Notes: generated by a model from the sequence alone, not told the origin. A stretch of DNA of 64,000 nucleotides from Marinibactrum halimedae (GCF_021234875.1 NZ_JAJQVM010000022.1:1-64000); one strand, 5' to 3'; numbered from the stretch's first letter, positions 33,326 through 42,282 are shown. Made by a program: numbers and translations.

Positions 33326-34702
33326 GTGTTCGTTGAGCTCATTCCTATTTTGCTGTTTGTCTGCGCTTGCGGTGTGCTTCTATTGGGATACCCAGTGGCA
33401 TTCAGCCTTGCTGGCACAGCACTTATCTTCGCTTGCTTTGGGATTATCACTGGCGTATTTGATCCCAATTTGCTGAAAGCGTTGCCTGATCGGCTCTATG
33501 GCACCATGACCAACGGCACCATGATTGCCGTTCCGCTCTTTATTTTTATGGGCGTGGTATTGGAGAAATCACGCATTGCAGAAGATCTTCTGCAAAACAT
33601 GGCCAGACTCTGCGGACCATTGCCAGGTGGGCTCGGGGTGTCAGTAATTTTAGTGGGCATGTTACTGGCCGCCAGCACCGGCATCGTGGGCGCAACCGTC
33701 GTCACCATGGGGCTAATGTCTCTGCCCACCATGCTCAAACAAGGCTATCACCCCTCTATTGCCACCGGCACCATCTGTGCCACAGGCACGTTAGGGCAAA
33801 TTATTCCTCCGTCCATAGCGCTGGTGTTATTGGGGGATATTTTGTCTTCGGCTAACCAACAAGCGCAAATAAGCCTCGGGATTTTTAATCCAACCCCAGT
33901 CTCTGTAGGGGATATGTTTATCGGCGCCATTGTACCTGGCTTGTTATTAGTGGCGATGTACTTGGTCTACATGATGGGCATTGCGATCATCCGCCCCAAA
34001 TGGGTTCCACCGGCCAATAATCTGGCCCCCATCGATTGGCCCACACTCGTTAAAAGTCTGGTGCCACCAGTATTATTGATTGCATTGGTATTAGGCTCGA
34101 TCATTCGAGGGGCCGCCACACCCACCGAAGCTGCCGGTGTTGGTGCTCTAGGAGCGTGTTTGCTGGCCCTCAGCCGAGGCCAATTAAACCTAAAGCGCTT
34201 AAGCGAGATTTCACAATCCAGTATGAAAATCACCGTTATGGTGTTCACCATTTTAGTGGGAGCATCTCTTTTTTCATTGGTCTTTCGAGGTTTCGGCGGG
34301 GAAGAACTGATTCATCATTTCTTTGATCAGCTGCCAGGCGGTGTGTTGATGGCAACACTGCTGGTCATGGTCGTTATTTTTCTGCTGGGATTTATATTGG
34401 ACTTTATCGAAATCACCTTTGTGGTAGTACCACTGGTGGCGCCGGTTCTGTTAATGATGGGGGTCGACCCCATTTGGCTTGGCATAATGATCGCCTTAAA
34501 TTTACAAACCTCATTTTTAACGCCACCCTTTGGCTTTGCTCTTTTTTATTTGAGAGGTGTCGCGCCAAATGAGATCAAAACCCAAGAGATTTATCGTGGC
34601 GTTGCCCCTTTTATTGTGCTCCAATTGCTGCTTATTGGAGCTTTGGCACTCTGGCCTTCTCTGGCGACATGGTTGCCAAGCCAACTGAATCCTGTGCCCT
34701 GA
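33326..34702 (+). CDS. dctM: TRAP transporter large permease (DctM)
   Basis: The 458-residue product has about twelve hydrophobic segments and the DctM signatures (PF06808): FSLAGTALIF, GGLGVSVILVGMLLAASTGIVGATVVTMG (in two parts), GTICATGTLGQIIPPS, AATPTEAAGVGALGA and LQTSFLTPPFGFALFYLRG. It forms the Na+-coupled channel for the substrate delivered by DctP. The GTG start has AGGA 6-7 nt upstream. The next gene, yciA, is separated by 186 bp that contain a 14-bp tandem repeat. Confidence 0.93.
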   Translation: MFVELIPILLFVCACGVLLLGYPVAFSLAGTALIFACFGIITGVFDPNLLKALPDRLYGTMTNGTMIAVPLFIFMGVVLEKSRIAEDLLQNMARLCGPLPGGLGVSVILVGMLLAASTGIVGATVVTMGLMSLPTMLKQGYHPSIATGTICATGTLGQIIPPSIALVLLGDILSSANQQAQISLGIFNPTPVSVGDMFIGAIVPGLLLVAMYLVYMMGIAIIRPKWVPPANNLAPIDWPTLVKSLVPPVLLIALVLGSIIRGAATPTEAAGVGALGACLLALSRGQLNLKRLSEISQSSMKITVMVFTILVGASLFSLVFRGFGGEELIHHFFDQLPGGVLMATLLVMVVIFLLGFILDFIEITFVVVPLVAPVLLMMGVDPIWLGIMIALNLQTSFLTPPFGFALFYLRGVAPNEIKTQEIYRGVAPFIVLQLLLIGALALWPSLATWLPSQLNPVP

Positions 34703-34778
34703 ACGTCACAATCACAGACTAGGATAATAACGACATATAGATAACAATCTATGCCATCGTTTATCCAACAACATAGCA

Positions 34779-34834
34779 ACTAGATAACAACAACTACGTA
34801 ACAAACACTACGTAACAAAAACTGTATAACAACA
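34779..34834 (+). repeat. 14-bp tandem repeat, four copies, before yciA
   Basis: Four consecutive units of the form ACTANRTAACAAMA begin at 34779, 34793, 34807 and 34821. Copies 2 and 3 differ by one base. They lie in the 5-prime region 55 bp before the yciA start. Confidence 0.85.
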
Positions 34835-34888
34835 AATGTCGCTACACCGTTGACGACAACGTCGTAAGACAAACAACTTAGGAAGACT

Positions 34889-35296
34889 ATGAGCCCCTCT
34901 TATAATGATATGGACGATGATCCTCAGCCAACCGGAACCTTGGCTCTGCAAACCCTTTCCATGCCGGTTGACACCAACCCCAATGGGGATATTTTTGCCG
35001 GTTGGTTACTTTCCCAGATGGACATTGCTGGCGCCATCATCGCTCAAGAAGTGGCCAAGGGCCGTGTCACCACAGTGGCCGTTGGCAGCATGGCATTTCT
35101 AAGACCTGTGCCTGTTGGAGCGCAGGTAAGCTGTTACGTGGAAACCTTGGAAACCGGGCGTTCATCCATCACCACCCTTGTGGAAGTATGGCAAAAAGAG
35201 ATTGCCACTGGTGCCATGGCAAAAATAACCGAAGGTGAATTTGTTTACGTTGCTATCGACAGTAATGGACGTACCCGCCCAATCAACTGTGGATAA
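34889..35296 (+). CDS. yciA: Acyl-CoA thioesterase YciA
   Basis: This 135-residue hotdog-fold enzyme hydrolyses acyl-CoA thioesters in the cytosol. The YciA pattern is LQTLSMPVDTNPNGDIFAGWLLSQMDIAG with the catalytic aspartate region, VAVGSMAFLRPVPVGAQVSCYV and a final TEGEFVYVAIDSNGRTRP (segments in order). The ATG at 34889 has AGGAAG upstream. It is a candidate partner of the DUF2721 gene 51 bp downstream. Confidence 0.92.
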   Translation: MSPSYNDMDDDPQPTGTLALQTLSMPVDTNPNGDIFAGWLLSQMDIAGAIIAQEVAKGRVTTVAVGSMAFLRPVPVGAQVSCYVETLETGRSSITTLVEVWQKEIATGAMAKITEGEFVYVAIDSNGRTRPINCG

Positions 35297-35347
35297 CGTA
35301 GTTTGTCGTTAAATTTATCGCTTATTTTGTTGTTACTGCTTTGAATT

Positions 35348-35797
35348 ATGGAGTTAACGCTAACCACACCCGCAATGTTGTTCCCAGCGGTCTCTTTATT
35401 ACTGCTGGCTTACACGAATCGTTTTTTGGCACTCTCTAGTGTCATCCGCAATCTCGACCCCAGTAAAAAAGAAGACGGTGTACTCAAACAAATCGACAAC
35501 CTTCAACACCGAGTAAGGCTGATCCGTTACATGCAAGAAGCGGGTGGGGCAAGCTTTCTCTTTTGCGTGCTGTCGATGATTGCCCTGTACCAAGACTCTT
35601 TGCAATTGGGCAGCGGGCTCTTCTTTGTCAGCCTGCTTCTACTGTGCTTATCTCTTTGGCTATCCATTCGGGAAGTTCATATCTCTCTGCAAGCGTTAAA
35701 TGTGCATTTAGAACAATTCGGCATTAAGCATCATAAACGCGGGAAAAAACGGCAAAAAATCAAACCTTCTGACTCAGACAATTCCACTTCAGATTAA
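35348..35797 (+). CDS. DUF2721 membrane protein
   Basis: The 149-residue product matches DUF2721 (PF11026): TPAMLFPAVSLLLLAYTNRFLALSSVIRNL, then LQHRVRLIRYMQEAGGASFLFCVLSM and SLLLLCLSLWLSIREVHISLQALNVHL (segments in order). It has three membrane helices and a basic C-terminal tail. Members are often described as ion-channel-like, without direct proof. It is likely co-transcribed with yciA and converges on ybaK with 19 bp between stops. Confidence 0.88.
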   Translation: MELTLTTPAMLFPAVSLLLLAYTNRFLALSSVIRNLDPSKKEDGVLKQIDNLQHRVRLIRYMQEAGGASFLFCVLSMIALYQDSLQLGSGLFFVSLLLLCLSLWLSIREVHISLQALNVHLEQFGIKHHKRGKKRQKIKPSDSDNSTSD

Positions 35798-35816
35798 CCA
35801 TCACTTTAATCGCAAA

Positions 35817-36290
35817 CTAATCGACAATTGGCGCGAAAATCCCCTGTGTTATTTGCTGCAAGTCACTTGGGGATAACTCTATCTCTAGACCTCGCCGCCC
35901 CGCACTCACGTACATCGTTGTGTACTGTTGGGCTGACTTATCCACCACCGTCGGTAATCGCTTTTTCTGCCCTAAAGGGCTGACACCTCCGAGAACATAC
36001 CCAGTAGCACGCTCAACCTCCCTAGGGTCTGCCATGGTGGTTTTTTTCGCCCCACAAGCTTTGGCCATAAGCTTTAAATTTAAGTGAGCACTCACAGGCA
36101 CAACAGCCACCGCTAATTTTGATGACGCTCCAGACAACGAAACCACCAATGTTTTAAACACCTGATCAGAGGAAACTCCCAATTTTTCCACAGCTTCCTC
36201 GCCATAGGATTGCGCGTTGGTATCATGTTCGTAGTCGTGTATAACATGGTGAATCTTTTTCCGCTTTGCCTCATTAATGGCAGGTGTCAT
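35817..36290 (-). CDS. ybaK: YbaK/EbsC aminoacyl-tRNA deacylase
   Basis: The 157-residue product is a YbaK-type Cys-tRNA(Pro) deacylase, which removes mischarged cysteine from tRNA-Pro. Motifs: FKTLVVSLSG, the conserved lysine in KTLV, VVPVSAHLNLKLMAKACGAKKTTMAD (two parts), GYVLGGVSPLGQKKRLPTVVD and a C-terminal GRRGLEIELSPSDL. TTAGGA lies before GTG 36293 and ATG 36290; the ATG has the better spacing. It is the third gene of a minus-strand row dctP-acyP-ybaK. Confidence 0.92.
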   Translation of the reverse strand: MTPAINEAKRKKIHHVIHDYEHDTNAQSYGEEAVEKLGVSSDQVFKTLVVSLSGASSKLAVAVVPVSAHLNLKLMAKACGAKKTTMADPREVERATGYVLGGVSPLGQKKRLPTVVDKSAQQYTTMYVSAGRRGLEIELSPSDLQQITQGIFAPIVD

Positions 36291-36375
36291 CACATTTTCC
36301 TAACAGGTTGTCATGAGTTTGTAAGCACTTGATAAAAACGGGAATAGCTCGGGGATAAGGTCTGGATAGACGGCG

Positions 36376-36684
36376 CTAGCCCTTGGTAAATCCATCGTAA
36401 GATTTAAACGGCAAAAGGGTTTGAGCCAGAGAATCCACAGAGGCAAGCGGCGGCCCAACACGAAGTTTTTCCACCACTTGTTCAATCGCAATCAGTTCTC
36501 CACACAAGACGATATCCACCCGCCCATCCGGCAAATTATGTGCATAACCTGTCAGCCCGGCATGATGTGCACATTCCTGTGTAAAAGCCCGAAACCACAC
36601 CCCTTGCACACGTCCACTGACCACGACATTCACACAACATAACTCACCTGTTGGGTTTATTGATGACGCCGATTTATTATCCAT
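36376..36684 (-). CDS. acyP: Acylphosphatase
   Basis: The 102-residue product has the acylphosphatase signatures VSGRVQGVWFRAF (phosphate-binding loop with catalytic Arg) and GYAHNLPDGRVDIVLCG (catalytic Asn). It hydrolyses acyl phosphates such as carbamoyl phosphate. The first 15 residues form a variable leader. It starts 12 bp after the dctP stop and is probably co-transcribed with it. Confidence 0.93.
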   Translation of the reverse strand: MDNKSASSINPTGELCCVNVVVSGRVQGVWFRAFTQECAHHAGLTGYAHNLPDGRVDIVLCGELIAIEQVVEKLRVGPPLASVDSLAQTLLPFKSYDGFTKG

Positions 36685-36696
36685 AGCAGAGCAACC

Positions 36697-37875
36697 TCAT
36701 TGAGTTTTTTCAGGCGATGCCTTAGGAAGCGTTTTAAAACGTGACTCGTAGTACGCTTGTTCTGAAATACGGTGATATTGACTGGACTGATTCAAAAAAG
36801 CAGCAAAGGAACGGTATACCCGCTCAAATACTGGGTCGTTAGCGGCCATTTCTTCGTAGACTTGGTTACTGATCTCTCGTAGCGTCACAATCACATCTTC
36901 TGGAAAGGGTCGTAAATCCACACCGTGTACCTGAACAAATTCTTCCAACGCCGCATTATTACGTGCTGTGTATTCGTCTAACATATCTTGATTGGCCGCC
37001 CGAGCCGCCACTTCCACAATGGCCTGCAAATCAGTGGGCAAAGAGGCAAACGCCGCTTTATTCACGATTAATTCCAACGTCGCACCAGGTTCGTGCCAGC
37101 CGGGATAATAGTAATACTTTGCTACTTGATGAAAACCAATAGCCAAATCATTGTAGGGGCCGACCCATTCGGTAGCATCGATCACCCCGGTTTGTAGGGC
37201 GGTATACAACTCACCACCAGGGATCGTGACCGCCGTACCACCGGCACGGTTAAGCACCTCACCGCCAAGGCCCGGTATCCGCATTTTTAACCCGCGTAAG
37301 TCCTCGACCGAATTAATTTCACGGTTAAACCACCCCCCCATTTGCACTCCCGTATTCCCCGCCGGAAAAGGAATTAAATTAAACGGCTCATACACTTCTC
37401 GCCACAAAGCTAAGCCTTCACCATGATGTAGCCAGCCATTAATTTCCTGCACATTCATTCCAAAGGGCACCGCCGTAAAAAACGGGGCAGCAGGAATTTT
37501 TCCTTTCCAATAATAAGCAGCCCCGTGGCCAAGTTCGACACTGCCGGAAGACACAGCATCAAACACCCCCAACGCCGGTACAATTTCTCCTGCACCATGG
37601 ACTTTAATTTTCAGGCGTCCATTACTCATTTCACGGACATTTTTAGCGAAAGTTTCCGGAGCCGTACCCAGTCCGGGAAAGTTTTTCGGCCAAGTAGTGA
37701 CCATGGTCCATTCATACAGAGGTTGAGAAAGTAATTCACTGGAAGAAGGTTCCGCAATAGCAAGTGCCGAACTGCTTTTTTGAGCTACTTCAAATACATA
37801 AAGGCCAAAAACCAATACCAAAGCAGCAATCAACACTAAAATAATGGCGGGTAAAGTACGCTGAGAATCTGTCAT
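36697..37875 (-). CDS. dctP: TRAP transporter substrate-binding protein (DctP, TakP-like)
   Basis: The 392-residue product has an N-terminal hydrophobic segment (about 9-30) that is a signal peptide or anchor, and a DctP-type domain (PF03480). The sequence WTMVTTWPKNFPGLG, AYYWKGKIPAAPFFTAVPFGMN and VIDATEWVGPYNDLAIGFHQVAKYYYYPGW (in parts) resembles the TakP subgroup that binds 2-oxo acids or lactate. The RIPGLGGEVLNRAGG segment carries the conserved substrate arginine. It probably serves the DctQM permease encoded 2 kb away on the other strand. Substrate is inferred. Confidence 0.9.
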   Translation of the reverse strand: MTDSQRTLPAIILVLIAALVLVFGLYVFEVAQKSSSALAIAEPSSSELLSQPLYEWTMVTTWPKNFPGLGTAPETFAKNVREMSNGRLKIKVHGAGEIVPALGVFDAVSSGSVELGHGAAYYWKGKIPAAPFFTAVPFGMNVQEINGWLHHGEGLALWREVYEPFNLIPFPAGNTGVQMGGWFNREINSVEDLRGLKMRIPGLGGEVLNRAGGTAVTIPGGELYTALQTGVIDATEWVGPYNDLAIGFHQVAKYYYYPGWHEPGATLELIVNKAAFASLPTDLQAIVEVAARAANQDMLDEYTARNNAALEEFVQVHGVDLRPFPEDVIVTLREISNQVYEEMAANDPVFERVYRSFAAFLNQSSQYHRISEQAYYESRFKTLPKASPEKTQ

Positions 37876-38068
37876 AGAGGAGTCTGTCTCTTTCCTGTTT
37901 TTATTATAGAAGAACAGTTATTGTGCAACCCTCCGTAAGAGGGCACAACCACAACAACGAATCAAAGTGATTCAAAAAATAATGAAAAATTTTCCAACGT
38001 GTAAACCTTTCGCCAATTCCCATCGACTAACTCATCACGAACACAGAGCAAGCACTCAATAGCCACTG

Positions 38069-38123
38069 ACATTGCCTTTATGATTTGCCTTTATGGCATT
38101 GTCTTTATGACATTGCTTGTATG
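38069..38123 (+). repeat. Degenerate 14-bp tandem repeat before the sigma factor gene
   Basis: Four units of the type RCATTGYCTTTATG (38069, 38083, 38096, 38110; one is 13 bp) lie 35-90 bp upstream of the sigma factor start, overlapping the likely promoter region. Confidence 0.65.
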
Positions 38124-38157
38124 ACACGCGGCTTTTAGCGACAACGACGTTTTCACA

Positions 38158-38799
38158 ATGATAACCATGACCAATGTATGCACTGGGAGCAAAAGTTTGG
38201 AACACTCTAATATGGATTTAAAGACCACTGTGGATTCAAACGTCGTGCAACCAATCAAAACACCACGCCCAACTCGAGACGATGATTTACACCGTGTACG
38301 TCAAATACAGCTGGGCAGCATCAGTGCTTATGAAAGTCTTTATCGAGATTATGTAGGGCAGGTGTACCGATTGTGCCTACGGCTGACCGGGGAAAAATCC
38401 CTTGCCGAAGATGCCACTCAAGAAGTCTTTATTCAATTGTGGCAAAAAATCGGCAATTTCGAAGGTCAAAGCCAATTCTCAACGTGGCTTCACCGGGTTA
38501 CCTCTAACATTGCGATTTCGTATTTGAGAAAACAAAAAGGGTGGCTAAAACGCATCTTTAATATCGACGATACAGACGTTCACAAACAGCACGCCCCCCG
38601 CAGTGTGGAAGAAATACCGTTAGAGAAATACATACAAAAATTACCGGAGCGCGCTCGACTCGTTTTTGTCTTGCATGCACTAGAAGGGTACCGACACGAA
38701 GAAGTGGCCGATTTACTCAACATTGCTATCGGCACCAGTAAAGCACAATTTCACCGAGCAAAAAAAATGCTTGAGGAGTGGATGAGCCATGAAGGATAA
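38158..38799 (+). CDS. ECF RNA polymerase sigma factor
   Basis: The 213-residue product has sigma region 2 (YESLYRDYVGQVYRLCLRLTG, AEDATQEVFIQLWQKIGNF, STWLHRVTSNIAISYLRKQK; in parts) and region 4 (LPERARLVFVLHALEGYRHEEVADLLNIAIGTSKAQFHRAKKML in parts). It recruits RNA polymerase to a small regulon, probably including its own operon. The N-terminal 45 residues are longer than usual; ATG codons at 38158, 38167 and 38212 are possible and none has a clear ribosome-binding site. The stop overlaps the anti-sigma gene by 11 bp. Confidence 0.92.
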   Translation: MITMTNVCTGSKSLEHSNMDLKTTVDSNVVQPIKTPRPTRDDDLHRVRQIQLGSISAYESLYRDYVGQVYRLCLRLTGEKSLAEDATQEVFIQLWQKIGNFEGQSQFSTWLHRVTSNIAISYLRKQKGWLKRIFNIDDTDVHKQHAPRSVEEIPLEKYIQKLPERARLVFVLHALEGYRHEEVADLLNIAIGTSKAQFHRAKKMLEEWMSHEG

Positions 38800-39406
38800 C
38801 ACACAACATACAAGCCAGACTTTGGAACAACAAATCCAAGCATTAAATCAAAAAGACCAAGAGGGAATTCAACCTGAACGAGATTTATGGCCCGGCATTG
38901 CCTTTGCCTTGACGGAAGAAAAAAGGAATCATCATGCCCTTTCTGCTTTAAAGCCTTGGTTAGCCGGCAGTATCGCCGCCTCATGCTTTGCGGTAATGAT
39001 GGCAGGGTGGGTATTTATCCAAAGTCCAACCACTGACAAGGCTACCGATAAAAAATTGGTAGAAAACACGGTTTTGGAAAATGATATACAGAATAAAACC
39101 GATAACAAATCCCTTCATACACCACGCCAGCAAGGCTTTATGACAGCGGCTGATGTGGCTGCCACGCTACGCCAACAGCATACGGAATATAAGCGACAGC
39201 TACTCTCCTATGTTCAATCTCAAACGGCATTAACAACCGATTGGCAAACACAATTAAAAGATCTTGAAGAAGCGGCTACGGCCATCGAAAAAGCCCTACA
39301 AGATCAACCGAATAACGTCACGTTATTAAACATGTTGCAACAAGTGCACCATCAGCAACTGGAGTTGATTGAGCGTGTACATCAGCCTACATGGACGTCT
39401 ACTTAA
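38789..39406 (+). CDS. Probable membrane-bound anti-sigma factor
   Basis: The 205-residue product has a cytoplasmic N-terminus (about 1-55, with DLWPGIAFAL), one membrane helix (about 56-75, GSIAASCFAVMMAGWVFI) and a helical, probably periplasmic domain rich in Gln with a coiled-coil pattern. This layout and the overlap with an ECF sigma gene indicate the cognate anti-sigma factor. No zinc-binding HxxxCxxC motif is present, so it is not of the ZAS type. The periplasmic part may sense envelope state. Confidence 0.8.
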   Translation: MKDNTQHTSQTLEQQIQALNQKDQEGIQPERDLWPGIAFALTEEKRNHHALSALKPWLAGSIAASCFAVMMAGWVFIQSPTTDKATDKKLVENTVLENDIQNKTDNKSLHTPRQQGFMTAADVAATLRQQHTEYKRQLLSYVQSQTALTTDWQTQLKDLEEAATAIEKALQDQPNNVTLLNMLQQVHHQQLELIERVHQPTWTST

Positions 39407-39437
39407 GCGAACACCTTTTAAAAACGGAGATAATAGA

Positions 39438-40403
39438 ATGAAAACCTTAATTCTTAGTACTGCATTATCCGCCAGCACGATGATTTTTAGTATTCTTGCC
39501 TTTGCCGGTGAAAAAATCGATAAAACCCTAGAGGCGAAAACCGATGGCCGTGTCCACATTGAACATGATTTTGGGTTCGCGGATATTAAAGGCTGGGATA
39601 AAGACAAAGTGAAAGTCACCGGTGAGCTCAGTGATTTAACCGAAGAATTTATTTTTGAGCGTCGCGGTGGAAAAATTGTATTAGACATCGATAGCCGTAA
39701 ACAAGGAAAGTGGCAAAATGCCCCTAAAGAAGACGGCGATCGTTTAGAAATTTTTGTTCCCAAAAACAGCGAAATTTTATATGAATCAACTTATGCAGAT
39801 GTAACGGTAAAAAATATTCATGGTGGCGCCAAACTGGAAATTACCAATGGCTCTATTGACGCACAAGACCTGTCTAAATCTATTCAACTGAATACCGTGA
39901 ATGGTAATGTGCAACTGCAAAAATCTGAGGGTGATATCGCAATGGCTGCGGTTAACGGTAATCTTGAATTATCAAAATCCAAAGCCTCTGAGTTATCGTT
40001 AAGTACCGTGAATGGCAATGTCGAAGTGAGTATCGATACACCAAAAGTACAACTGGATACGGTTAACGGATATGTGGAAATCACCACTCTCAAAACCATT
40101 GATGAATTACGGCTCAATGCGGTAAATGGCGATATCATTGTGAATACGGATTTATCCAAAAAAGCCGACGTCTCTATGAATACCGTGAGCGGCAATATTG
40201 ATTTAAACCTCGCCAAGCCCGTATCCGCCGAAATTCATGTGGAAGGATTTGCCGGTGGGAGAATTCGCAATAATCTAACGGATGACCAACCCGAAAAAGC
40301 CAAGTATGGCCCCAGCCGTTGGTTAGACCTCACCATGGGTGAGGGCAGTGCATCAGTAGATATTGGTACGGTCAGTGGTACCATTGAATTGGGGTATCAA
40401 TAA
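39438..40403 (+). CDS. Exported DUF4097 beta-repeat protein
   Basis: The 321-residue product has a signal peptide (cleavage after AFA near residue 23) and a DUF4097-type domain (PF13349). It contains repeated strands of about 20-23 residues marked by T/A-V-N-G-(N/D/Y)-(V/I), at least six times, which predict a right-handed beta-solenoid. The C-terminal LTMGEGSASVDIGTVSGTIEL is typical. The function is unknown, and such proteins often accompany envelope-stress regulators. It is the third gene after the sigma/anti-sigma pair and may be the regulated output. CGGAGA precedes ATG 39438; the frame is open to 39369. Confidence 0.85.
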   Translation: MKTLILSTALSASTMIFSILAFAGEKIDKTLEAKTDGRVHIEHDFGFADIKGWDKDKVKVTGELSDLTEEFIFERRGGKIVLDIDSRKQGKWQNAPKEDGDRLEIFVPKNSEILYESTYADVTVKNIHGGAKLEITNGSIDAQDLSKSIQLNTVNGNVQLQKSEGDIAMAAVNGNLELSKSKASELSLSTVNGNVEVSIDTPKVQLDTVNGYVEITTLKTIDELRLNAVNGDIIVNTDLSKKADVSMNTVSGNIDLNLAKPVSAEIHVEGFAGGRIRNNLTDDQPEKAKYGPSRWLDLTMGEGSASVDIGTVSGTIELGYQ

Positions 40404-40449
40404 CTATTTGTAAAAAAGAATTTGAAAAACAACCCTATTACCAAAACAT

Positions 40450-40465
40450 GCCCGCATAAGCGGGC
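40450..40465. terminator. Hairpin between convergent genes
   Basis: GCCCGC (40450-40455) and GCGGGC (40460-40465) form a perfect GC-rich stem with a 4-nt loop. On the minus strand ATGTTTTGG follows. It lies between the DUF4097 stop (40403) and the DUF3396 stop (40530). Confidence 0.6.
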
Positions 40466-40529
40466 CAACAAACTTGTAAGTGTTCCTTACTCTGCCTGCA
40501 TTGCCCAGATTCGATAAAATAAAGCTCTC

Positions 40530-41465
40530 TTAACCCTCACCATCAAATCGACTTAACCACCTCCGGCTGAACGTTTTATGGTCTTTGCCTTCTGGATCGT
40601 AAAACATGGTTTTATTGAAGTCTGCACGAACACCTTTTAATGCTTTTCCCAATGCAACATAAGCAGCGGGAGGGTGATTCAATGAGCCAAGCTCAGGTTT
40701 CTCACCGGCTTGAAAGATAATGCCGTTACTGTAGTCGCAGTGCCAAACACTAGGATCAAGATCCTGTAAAATCGCTTGAGCACCGCCTGTTTTTTCGAGT
40801 AATCGATGGGATACAGCCGTTAGGAAGTTTATGGATTTAATGCCATCTTCAAAGCCTAATGCTGTGGTGTTGAGATTGTATGCTTCTAAACCAGGAAAGC
40901 TTGTTAGCATGTTCCCTGAAATACGTCTCGCCGCTTTCATGCTTCCCACATCAAAAGGGTAAATTGCACTGAGCCCGGCATAGGCATGTTCAACCTCTAA
41001 ATCATTGCTAAGTGCTGAAAACTGACGAATAAATCCCTCATGGCCCATTTGATCCAATATTGACAATGGGTAGGTCAATAATAAATAGCCTAGATAATTG
41101 GGTCGCATTACTCTTTCTGCCAAAGCAGATACAGACCAAGCTGATGCAATACCTTGTGGGGCACTACCAGCATCAAATTGAAAATCTGGCATTTCATCTA
41201 CTGTCGGGGTTAGCAGTGACAAATCTGGTTGTTGATCTGCTGTTAGCTTACGATATTGCTTATCCCCATCTACTGCGTATTGGATAAGGTAACTTTTTGA
41301 TTGCTGGCAGTATTGTCGAATTGCTTCTATTAGCGTCAAACGCCGCTCTCTTTTACCTGGCGAACCAAAATAGAATGCCATGGAAAGCCCTAGCACGGCA
41401 GCGGGGTCGCCATCATTAAAATTTATCAGAGGCTGTCGACTTAAATCATAAGGTGTCATAGTCAT
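40530..41465 (-). CDS. DUF3396 immunity protein (type VI immunity family)
   Basis: The 311-residue product matches DUF3396 over its length: MAFYFGSPGKRERRLTLIEAIRQY, then YLGYLLLTYPLSIL, AYAGLSAIYPFDVG, IKSINFLTAVSHRLLEKTGGA, GIIFQAGEKPELGSLN and a final RRWLSRFDGE. DUF3396 proteins are known as immunity partners of VRR-NUC type VI secretion effectors, and the gene directly follows such an effector. It should bind and neutralise that nuclease in the cytoplasm. The frame opens at 41525 inside the effector gene, but AGGA before ATG 41465 gives the better start, 16 bp past the effector stop. Confidence 0.88.
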   Translation of the reverse strand: MTMTPYDLSRQPLINFNDGDPAAVLGLSMAFYFGSPGKRERRLTLIEAIRQYCQQSKSYLIQYAVDGDKQYRKLTADQQPDLSLLTPTVDEMPDFQFDAGSAPQGIASAWSVSALAERVMRPNYLGYLLLTYPLSILDQMGHEGFIRQFSALSNDLEVEHAYAGLSAIYPFDVGSMKAARRISGNMLTSFPGLEAYNLNTTALGFEDGIKSINFLTAVSHRLLEKTGGAQAILQDLDPSVWHCDYSNGIIFQAGEKPELGSLNHPPAAYVALGKALKGVRADFNKTMFYDPEGKDHKTFSRRWLSRFDGEG

Positions 41466-41481
41466 TTTTCCTATTCGGTCA

Positions 41482-42282
41482 TTACACAGGCAACATAAGG
41501 TGTTTACAGTTGCACTGGAATTCATCTTTATCCTGTGGTTTGCCGCCTAGCCGGTAGACTTGATAGTTATCTTCATCTTCTGCAATTTGAACATAGGCTT
41601 TGTCTTGCATCTTGTCTCTCAAATCATTTCCGAACTTCATTTCAATCACTTTATCAATGTTCCCTTCCCCTGGCGGCAGGTTAGAATCCGAAACCATGAC
41701 AATATCTGTGCGACGTAAATGCCCTTGCCCAGGTGTAAAATTCTCTATTTCCTTTATCCGCCCCACTGGAAAGTGAGATGGCTCAGTGGTATCCAAGCCG
41801 TTACAATCTCGATGCATGAACGGTGTGGGTATACCAGTGGTATCTTTGTTCATATTCCACCAGATTTCAGACTTATAGCGGCTTTTGTAGCTCATTGCTT
41901 TGTCCGCTTCTTTCAAAACACCATCGACACATTGCTGTTTTAGGTTTTGATCTCCAACTCCCTTAGCTGGGTTATGGTTACAACAGCAACTTACCGCGCA
42001 CATTACACCATTGTCGATAATCTCAGCACGTTCTTCTGAACTGGCGGTGTCTAATTTTTCCTCAAGCTGCCTCTCTTTTTGTGCATCATTTGGGGAAGCC
42101 TGCGTACCGTCGTTCTGTTTTCGAGCCACCTCTTCCTTGGCTACTTTTTGTGCTTTTTCAATAGCTTTTGGTAAGGCCTGTTGTATTGTTTTTTGATCTT
42201 CAACATTACTCGGCATACCATTTAACGTAATCGTGGCGGCAATAATCTGACCGACACACTTATCCTGACAAGTTTTACTCAT
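41482..42282 (-). CDS. VRR-NUC domain nuclease toxin (TseV-like T6SS effector)
   Basis: The 266-residue product has an N-terminal helical region of about 90 residues (rich in Lys, Gln, Glu) and a central Cys-rich segment CAVSCCCNHNPAKG. Its C-terminal VRR-NUC-type PD-(D/E)xK nuclease domain has LRRTDIVMV supplying Asp and NIDKVIEMKFGND supplying the E-x-K pair, followed by a glutamine-containing helix and a final CNCKH. Proteins with this plan are antibacterial effectors of type VI secretion that cut structured DNA. The adjacent DUF3396 gene supports this. No VgrG, PAAR, Hcp or T6SS apparatus gene is in the window, so the pair is an orphan. Delivery is inferred from relatives. Confidence 0.8.
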   Translation of the reverse strand: MSKTCQDKCVGQIIAATITLNGMPSNVEDQKTIQQALPKAIEKAQKVAKEEVARKQNDGTQASPNDAQKERQLEEKLDTASSEERAEIIDNGVMCAVSCCCNHNPAKGVGDQNLKQQCVDGVLKEADKAMSYKSRYKSEIWWNMNKDTTGIPTPFMHRDCNGLDTTEPSHFPVGRIKEIENFTPGQGHLRRTDIVMVSDSNLPPGEGNIDKVIEMKFGNDLRDKMQDKAYVQIAEDEDNYQVYRLGGKPQDKDEFQCNCKHLMLPV

